A stretch of DNA of 64,000 nucleotides, taken from Alloalcanivorax marinus. GTDB lineage: Bacteria > Pseudomonadota > Gammaproteobacteria > Pseudomonadales > Alcanivoracaceae. Position 1 is the first letter of the stretch; each line of letters opens with the position of its first letter. Below, piece by piece: positions 59,944-64,000 of this stretch. The notes beneath the pieces are model-generated. The model made no database searches and had not been told where the DNA came from. It worked only from the letters and a program-made list of their open reading frames with translations. Where the stretch lies: assembly GCF_016785095.1 (NCBI RefSeq), contig NZ_JAEKJB010000009.1, positions 248,001 to 312,000 of the forward strand, written 5' to 3'. The position numbers and the translations under genes are program-made.

Positions 59944-60777
59944 CTACCCATCCGTGGACCGGCTCAGCGCCTCCCATTGATCGATCTCGGCGGCCAGCGC
60001 GGTGAGCTTATCGCGTACCAGACCCAGCGCGTCACTGCCCAGCAGCAGATGGGCCGGCGGTGCCTCGCTGTCGATCACCGCCAGCATGGCGCGCGCCGCC
60101 TTCACCGGGTCGCCAAGCTGCTGGCCGCTTTTTGCTTGCCGCGCTTCGCGGATCGGATCGAACAGGGCGTCGTAATCGGTGATCGACCGGGGTGTGCGGA
60201 CCATGGAACGGCCGGCCCAATCGGTGCGGAAGGAACCCGGTGCCACCGCCGTCACGAACATACCGAACGGCGCCACCTCCTTGCCAAGCACTTCGGAAAT
60301 CCCTTCCAGGGCGAACTTGCTGCCACAGTAATAGGCGATGCCGGGCATAGTGATATAGCCGCCCATGGACGTGATGTTGAGGATGTGCCCGCGGCGGCGG
60401 CGGCGCATGTAGGGCAGCACCGCCCTGGTCATGGCCACCGCCCCGAACACGTTAACGTCGAACTGCCGGCGCATGGCGTCCAGCGGCGACTCCTCCAGCA
60501 CGCCTTCTTGACCGTAACCGGCGTTGTTCACCAGCACGTCGATCTCGCCGACACTCTCTTCCACCTCGGCGATCACGCCCTCGATGGTCTCGAAGTCGGT
60601 CACATCAAGCAGGCGCCCGAAGGCGCGGCTGGCGTCGAGCGCCTCGAAGGCCCGCTTTGCCTCGGCAGTGCGCACCGTGCCCACCACCCGGTGGCCCTCG
60701 GCCAGGGCCTGCTCCGCCAGCGCCCGGCCAAAGCCGCTACTCACACCGGTAATCAACAGGGTTTTGGAAACCGCCAT
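59944..60777 (-). CDS. Short-chain dehydrogenase/reductase
   Basis: The 277-residue SDR has TGVSSGFGRALAEQALAEGH (residues ~10-29) for NADP(H), VLVNNAGYGQEG, active Ser in LNITSMGGYITMPG and Y-x3-K in YYCGSKFALEG. The residue pattern (YCGSKFALEG, then MFVTAVAPGSFRTDWAG) fits the group near 17-beta-hydroxysteroid-dehydrogenase-like SDRs that act on ketones. I start at ATG 60777; another ATG five codons upstream is possible. It diverges from an AraC gene at 60902, a likely regulator, and converges with the RIO kinase. Confidence 0.91.
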   Translation of the reverse strand: MAVSKTLLITGVSSGFGRALAEQALAEGHRVVGTVRTAEAKRAFEALDASRAFGRLLDVTDFETIEGVIAEVEESVGEIDVLVNNAGYGQEGVLEESPLDAMRRQFDVNVFGAVAMTRAVLPYMRRRRRGHILNITSMGGYITMPGIAYYCGSKFALEGISEVLGKEVAPFGMFVTAVAPGSFRTDWAGRSMVRTPRSITDYDALFDPIREARQAKSGQQLGDPVKAARAMLAVIDSEAPPAHLLLGSDALGLVRDKLTALAAEIDQWEALSRSTDG

Positions 60778-60901
60778 TTCGATACACTCCAACCGTCACG
60801 GAAGAGTGCATACTATTCTCCGGGCGCCACCCGGAAACGCTCCCATCTTCTCTTTTTATTGCCTATTCTTATAAATACCTCAGCCGCGTCACCGAGCCAC
60901 C

Positions 60902-61855
60902 GTGAATCCCTCCAGCACCCCGGCCACCGCCCACCGCCCGACCCTGGTGGAACTGCTCGCCGCCCTCGCCCCCGAGGAGGGTTACAACCTGACCGCGCTG
61001 CCGGACGTGCGCGTGCTGCGCTCTGACCGCCCCCTGGCGCGAACCCCGGTGCTCTACGACCCCGGCATCGTGATCGTCGGCCAGGGCCGCAAGCGCGGCT
61101 ATTTTCGGGACCAGGTCTATTGCTACGACGCCCGCCACTACCTGGCGGTCTCCGTGCCGGTGCCCTTCGTGATGGAAACCGATGCCTCCCCGGAACAGCC
61201 CCTGCTGGCGGTGTACATGCATCTGGATTTTCAAGTGGCGGCGGACGTGATGATCCAGATCGACCACCAGGGCGCCCCAGCGCCCACCGCCGCCCCGCAA
61301 AGCATGATGTCCAGCCCCCTGGACCCGGCGCTCACCGACTCATTACACCGCTTTCTGCAAGCCCTGAACGATCCCCTGGAAGCCGCCGTGCTCGGCCCGG
61401 CGCTGGTGCGGGAACTGTACTTTCGCGTGCTCACCGGCCCCCAGGGCCAGACCCTTAGGGCGGCGCTGACCCTGCAAGGCCGGTTCGCGCAGATTCGGGA
61501 CGCGCTGCGGCGCATCCACACCTGCCACGCGCAGCCGCTCAACCTCTCTGAACTGGCCCGCGACGCGGGCATGAGCGTGCCCAGCTTCCACGGCCACTTC
61601 AAAGCCATCACCGGCATGGCGCCCATGCAATACGTGAAATCCACCCGGCTGCACCAGGCGCGGCTGCTGATGGTGCGCCAGGGCATCACCGCCAGCGCCG
61701 CCAGCCTGGCCGTGGGCTACGAAAGCCCCTCGCAATTCAACCGGGAGTTCAAGCGCCTGTTCGGGCTGCCCCCGGCCCGGGAAGCCAAACGCCTGCGCGA
61801 CAGCTTCGCGCTACCGCCGGCCCATGAGGGCGCGGAGTTTGTGTCTTCGCATTAG
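60902..61855 (+). CDS. AraC-family regulator with AraC_N (cupin-like) domain
   Basis: The 317-residue protein starts with GTG at 60902 and has the AraC_N domain (PVLYDPGIVIVGQGRKRGYF, YCYDARHYLAVSVPVPF; residues ~48-200) followed by an AraC DNA-binding domain (LNLSELARDAGMSVPSFHGH, FKAITGMAPMQYVK, ASAASLAVGYESPSQFNREF). This architecture is linked to nearby oxidoreductases, and here the divergent SDR is its likely target. Its stop overlaps the converging membrane-protein stop by 4 bases. Confidence 0.92.
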   Translation: MNPSSTPATAHRPTLVELLAALAPEEGYNLTALPDVRVLRSDRPLARTPVLYDPGIVIVGQGRKRGYFRDQVYCYDARHYLAVSVPVPFVMETDASPEQPLLAVYMHLDFQVAADVMIQIDHQGAPAPTAAPQSMMSSPLDPALTDSLHRFLQALNDPLEAAVLGPALVRELYFRVLTGPQGQTLRAALTLQGRFAQIRDALRRIHTCHAQPLNLSELARDAGMSVPSFHGHFKAITGMAPMQYVKSTRLHQARLLMVRQGITASAASLAVGYESPSQFNREFKRLFGLPPAREAKRLRDSFALPPAHEGAEFVSSH

Positions 61856-62514
61856 GGGTTGGCGAGCGGATTGGTTGCGTCATCGGGGATGTTTGTTTCA
61901 CTGGCTTGGCGTTGTATTTCCCGGCGAACGCGATTCGCGGAATAGGCTGAGCGGGACGACAACACCGACGCCCAACCGCCCAAATTCAAGAACACCCAGA
62001 CTTTCCACGAACCGAGCGGTTCGCTGTGCCACGCCAGCAACGCATAGAGCACCCAAACCAAGACCCCCATGGATAACGGAACAAAAACCAGCCCAGTGCC
62101 AATGCCGGCCCACATCATCCACCGATCAAACCGTCCCAGCCGTACCTCGAACTCGCCCTTTTCATAGCGAACAAAAGGCATGGCTCGCTTGAAATGTACG
62201 AAAGAAAGACGCCCGGCACTTCGCTCGTAGATCCGCAGCAAGGCTTCACGCGGCGCCTTCTCCAACATGATCCCGGTGGCGGCATGGAAATGCTCCGTGG
62301 CGGCCTGTTGCTGAAGGCATACCCTTTCCTGGCCTTGCACCCATTCCGAATTCAAAGCGGCTTCCACCGCTTTTAAACGATGCTTTTTTCGTTCAACAAG
62401 GATGGGGTGAAACTTATGCGCATTCAGTAGAACGATCACCACCAGTAAGACGATGACAAGCAGCAGATTGCCCTTTTGCAGGCCTTCCGCCATAACCCTG
62501 GTGAACTCTTCCAT
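61852..62514 (-). CDS. Hypothetical membrane protein
   Basis: The 220-residue protein has an N-terminal membrane segment (LLLVIVLLVVIVLLNAHKFH, residues ~17-36), a charged helical middle with Gln and His residues (~40-130), and two further segments near residues ~133-165 and ~170-190. GGGGGAGAGAGG precedes the ATG and gives a strong start. No family was recognised. It is isolated between the AraC gene and the AbiE locus, so it could be part of either. I see no catalytic motif. Confidence 0.7.
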   Translation of the reverse strand: MEEFTRVMAEGLQKGNLLLVIVLLVVIVLLNAHKFHPILVERKKHRLKAVEAALNSEWVQGQERVCLQQQAATEHFHAATGIMLEKAPREALLRIYERSAGRLSFVHFKRAMPFVRYEKGEFEVRLGRFDRWMMWAGIGTGLVFVPLSMGVLVWVLYALLAWHSEPLGSWKVWVFLNLGGWASVLSSRSAYSANRVRREIQRQASETNIPDDATNPLANP

Positions 62515-62595
62515 CCTCTCTCCCCCATTCCGAAAGAAATTTTTAGTTTTTCCATACTTATCGTAGTCACACTACGATATCTGCAATCCGGGCGG

Positions 62596-63147
62596 TCACT
62601 CAGCCTGCCTGGCGATTCGGTTAAGCGACTGTTCCAGATGTTCTTTATCCGCATCCCGCTTTGCCTCGGACCGCCGGACAAGATTATGCAGCTTGCGGCG
62701 CACACCTGGCAGCTCCCGAGCCTGGGGTAAGCCGATCAGTGCAAAATCAGGTCGTTCATCCTCCACCGACCACAGGAAGGCGCGCGAGGGCTCATCCAGC
62801 CAACCCGTGACCCATCTTAGCAATCGCGCCCGACCGTCCAGCAGTTGATCCGCGCTGACCGGCTCGGCGGTCATGCCCTGAAAGTGGGAGTCGAATATGG
62901 TGTGGAAATCCCTGGGTTCACTGGGCTGCAATATCTCCCAGGCCGGCTTAGGGTTGCAGGTCAGGTAGACCAGAAAAGTGCGCCAGAGCGATAGGTCCGC
63001 CCGCTCATCGTCCAGTAGCAAGCCGACATCGAAGAGATCACGAGGGTGTTGCCGAGACAGCGCGGCCGCCAGTTTGCCGGCGTACAGATCAGCGAAATCG
63101 ACCAGCAGCTGCACCCGATCCCTGTAGCGGCTATCCCAGGTGCTCAT
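62596..63147 (-). pseudogene. abiEii: AbiEii toxin with internal deletion of the nucleotidyltransferase core
   Basis: The 183-residue frame begins MSTWDSRYRDRVQLLVDFAD and proceeds at once to LYAGKLAAALSRQHPRDLFD. The first ~16 residues match the normal AbiEii start and the rest matches the C-terminal half (the K in Y-A-G-K and HPRDLFD are typical). The ~120-150 residues between them in complete homologues, carrying the G-G-T-A and D-I-D metal motifs, are absent. The frame is continuous, so this is an in-frame deletion rather than a truncation. A TAA lies a few codons upstream of the ATG, confirming the start. It overlaps the antitoxin by 17 bases. The product is unlikely to act as a nucleotidyltransferase. 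Confidence 0.85.
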
Positions 63148-63943
63148 CCAGGTCTCCCGGCAACGTTATCTGGTAAGTCGGATGCAGACGCCCTCCTGAT
63201 ACCAGCGACCGCTTGCCGGAGCCCAGATCGACACCTTCCATGGAGACATGGGCCAACCAGGCATGCCGATGCCGTTCCGCCAGAGCGAGAAACAGCCGTT
63301 TGGCTTTCACACTGCGACAGTGACGCAACAGCAGCCCCACCCGCGCCGGTCGCAGGGTCGCCATTCCCTGCATCAGGGCATCCACCTCATACACCAGCGC
63401 CGCCCCCGGCGGCCGATCACACAGCTCCAGCATCGCCCGTTCCGGTGAAGAGCAAACGATGCCGTCCAGCTCGGCCAGCCGGCCCAGCCCTTGAGCCAAT
63501 AACTCTCTGTCAGACGTATTAGCTGTAAGACCTGGCAACGCCAGATCAAAAGGCGCACCGCCGCAGAACTCGAAACGCGCTTCAAGCGGTAACTTCGCCA
63601 CCCACCCCGGCGGCCGATCCGGACCATACAGGGTCACCACGGGAGCCTCTCCCAGGCGCAGATAATGCTCATACCCCTGTAGGGCCAGCGCGAAGCGCCC
63701 CCCCACATACAGCGACAGGCCCTCACGACTTTGCAGGCTACGCACCACCGACGGCCATTCCAGCCGTCCGCCTTTACGCAGGTAAACGCCACGCACCGGG
63801 GACTCCAACCAACCGCTGGCCACGTAGCGCGCCACCAGGCTGGTGGAATAACCGTGGGCTCGCAGCCAGCGACTGGATACCAGGGTGGTGTCATCCAGGC
63901 CGGACAAGAGCCGGTTTATGTGACTTATCTTTTGCTCACTCAT
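63131..63943 (-). CDS. abiEi: AbiEi-family antitoxin (type IV toxin-antitoxin)
   Basis: The 270-residue protein has the N-terminal winged-helix DNA-binding part (SSRWLRAHGYSTSLVARYVA then GVYLRKGG, residues ~20-60) and the C-terminal domain of AbiEi proteins (RFALALQGYEHYL, SSPERAMLELCDRPPGAALV, LLRHCRSVKAKRLFLALAER). In the family it represses its operon and neutralises AbiEii indirectly. It looks complete. I start at ATG 63943, which sits in a palindrome and directly after a promoter; a longer start at 63979 is possible but would put that promoter inside the gene. Confidence 0.88.
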   Translation of the reverse strand: MSEQKISHINRLLSGLDDTTLVSSRWLRAHGYSTSLVARYVASGWLESPVRGVYLRKGGRLEWPSVVRSLQSREGLSLYVGGRFALALQGYEHYLRLGEAPVVTLYGPDRPPGWVAKLPLEARFEFCGGAPFDLALPGLTANTSDRELLAQGLGRLAELDGIVCSSPERAMLELCDRPPGAALVYEVDALMQGMATLRPARVGLLLRHCRSVKAKRLFLALAERHRHAWLAHVSMEGVDLGSGKRSLVSGGRLHPTYQITLPGDLDEHLG

Positions 63944-63979
63944 AGTGAGTAAAATAGCGCCAAAGGAAACCATTGCCAA
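63935..63979 (-). promoter_or_regulatory. abiE promoter with palindrome over the start codon
   Basis: On the minus strand, TTGGCA (63974-63979), a 17-base spacer and TATTTT (63951-63956) form a sigma-70 type promoter. The ATG lies 7 bases after the -10 box, so transcription would start at or next to it, giving a leaderless mRNA. CTCACT-CAT-AGTGAG (63935-63949) is a perfect dyad across the start and likely the AbiEi operator. The final 21 bases of the window hold no further gene that can be read. Confidence 0.55.
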
Positions 63980-64000
63980 CTACAACTTAGTTTATTAAAG

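Noticed and set aside
59920..59944. GGCGG-CCTGT-CCGCC hairpin as a terminator between RIO kinase and SDR
   Set aside because: Five-base stem and no T tract; too weak to call.
59176..61026. A 616-codon plus-strand frame overlapping the RIO kinase and SDR
   Set aside because: It is out of phase with the RIO kinase and antisense to the SDR; both real genes have full motifs.
1..64000. tRNA, rRNA, CRISPR arrays, prophage or insertion-sequence genes
   Set aside because: I looked on both strands and found no cloverleaf-like or repeat-spacer patterns and no transposase, integrase or phage structural motifs. Small RNAs cannot be excluded by eye.

Overview
The window is high-GC DNA densely packed with protein genes (about 65, both strands) from a Gram-negative bacterium. 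Outer-membrane porins, a TonB-dependent receptor with its FecI/FecR-type regulators, several lipoboxes, a Tat-exported molybdoenzyme and a HigB2/HigA2 module all point to a gammaproteobacterium. A marine, hydrocarbon-associated lineage such as the Alcanivorax group is my guess, but nothing here proves it. I saw no rRNA, tRNA, CRISPR array, transposase or phage gene. The content is accessory metabolism, transport and regulation.

Layout. (1) 1-11748: a minus-strand run of ten genes (IclR regulator, amidohydrolase, NitT/TauT-type ABC permease, ATPase and binding protein, alpha/beta hydrolase, Tat-exported aldo/keto reductase, MFS-type carrier, AraC regulator, LysE exporter) lies between two related porins. 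It looks like an uptake and degradation island for an unidentified small, probably nitrogenous, compound. (2) 11955-15537: an MHS-type carrier, a proline-racemase-superfamily protein and a zinc-type dehydrogenase form an imino-acid-like operon. (3) 15689-24741: a large lipoprotein, a nucleotidyltransferase, a PAS-GAF-GGDEF cyclase coupled to a small hydrolase, a lipoprotein, an SDR, a HigB2/HigA2 pair and a DUF72 protein. (4) 24753-28958: a PaoABC/YagTSR-like periplasmic aldehyde oxidoreductase operon, followed by a tiny lipoprotein that is only an STN domain. (5) 29201-35840: reductase, transporters, hydrolase and a LysR regulator. (6) 35949-39917: a Fur-box-like site, an ECF sigma factor, FecR and a TonB receptor, which form an iron-uptake cell-surface signalling unit. 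(7) 39947-47169: small genes and several regulator-target pairs (MarR/DadA-like, HxlR/NmrA-like, TetR/metallo-beta-lactamase-fold). (8) 47201-51971: an HscC-type Hsp70, a J-domain protein anchored by an RDD membrane domain, and a 607-residue lipoprotein in one operon. (9) 52123-61855: VOC protein, SDRs, O-methyltransferase with a TetR regulator, a TAXI-TRAP transporter with DUF1850, a RIO kinase and an AraC regulator. (10) 61852-63943: a membrane protein and an AbiE system whose toxin has lost its catalytic core.

Points most worth checking: the internally deleted AbiEii toxin beside an intact antitoxin with an apparently leaderless, palindrome-centred promoter; the Hsp70/J-RDD/lipoprotein operon; an amidohydrolase lacking two expected active-site residues; a proline-racemase homologue with Ser/Thr in place of the usual Cys pair; and the stand-alone STN lipoprotein. 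Several intergenic inverted repeats beside regulator genes are recorded as candidate operators.
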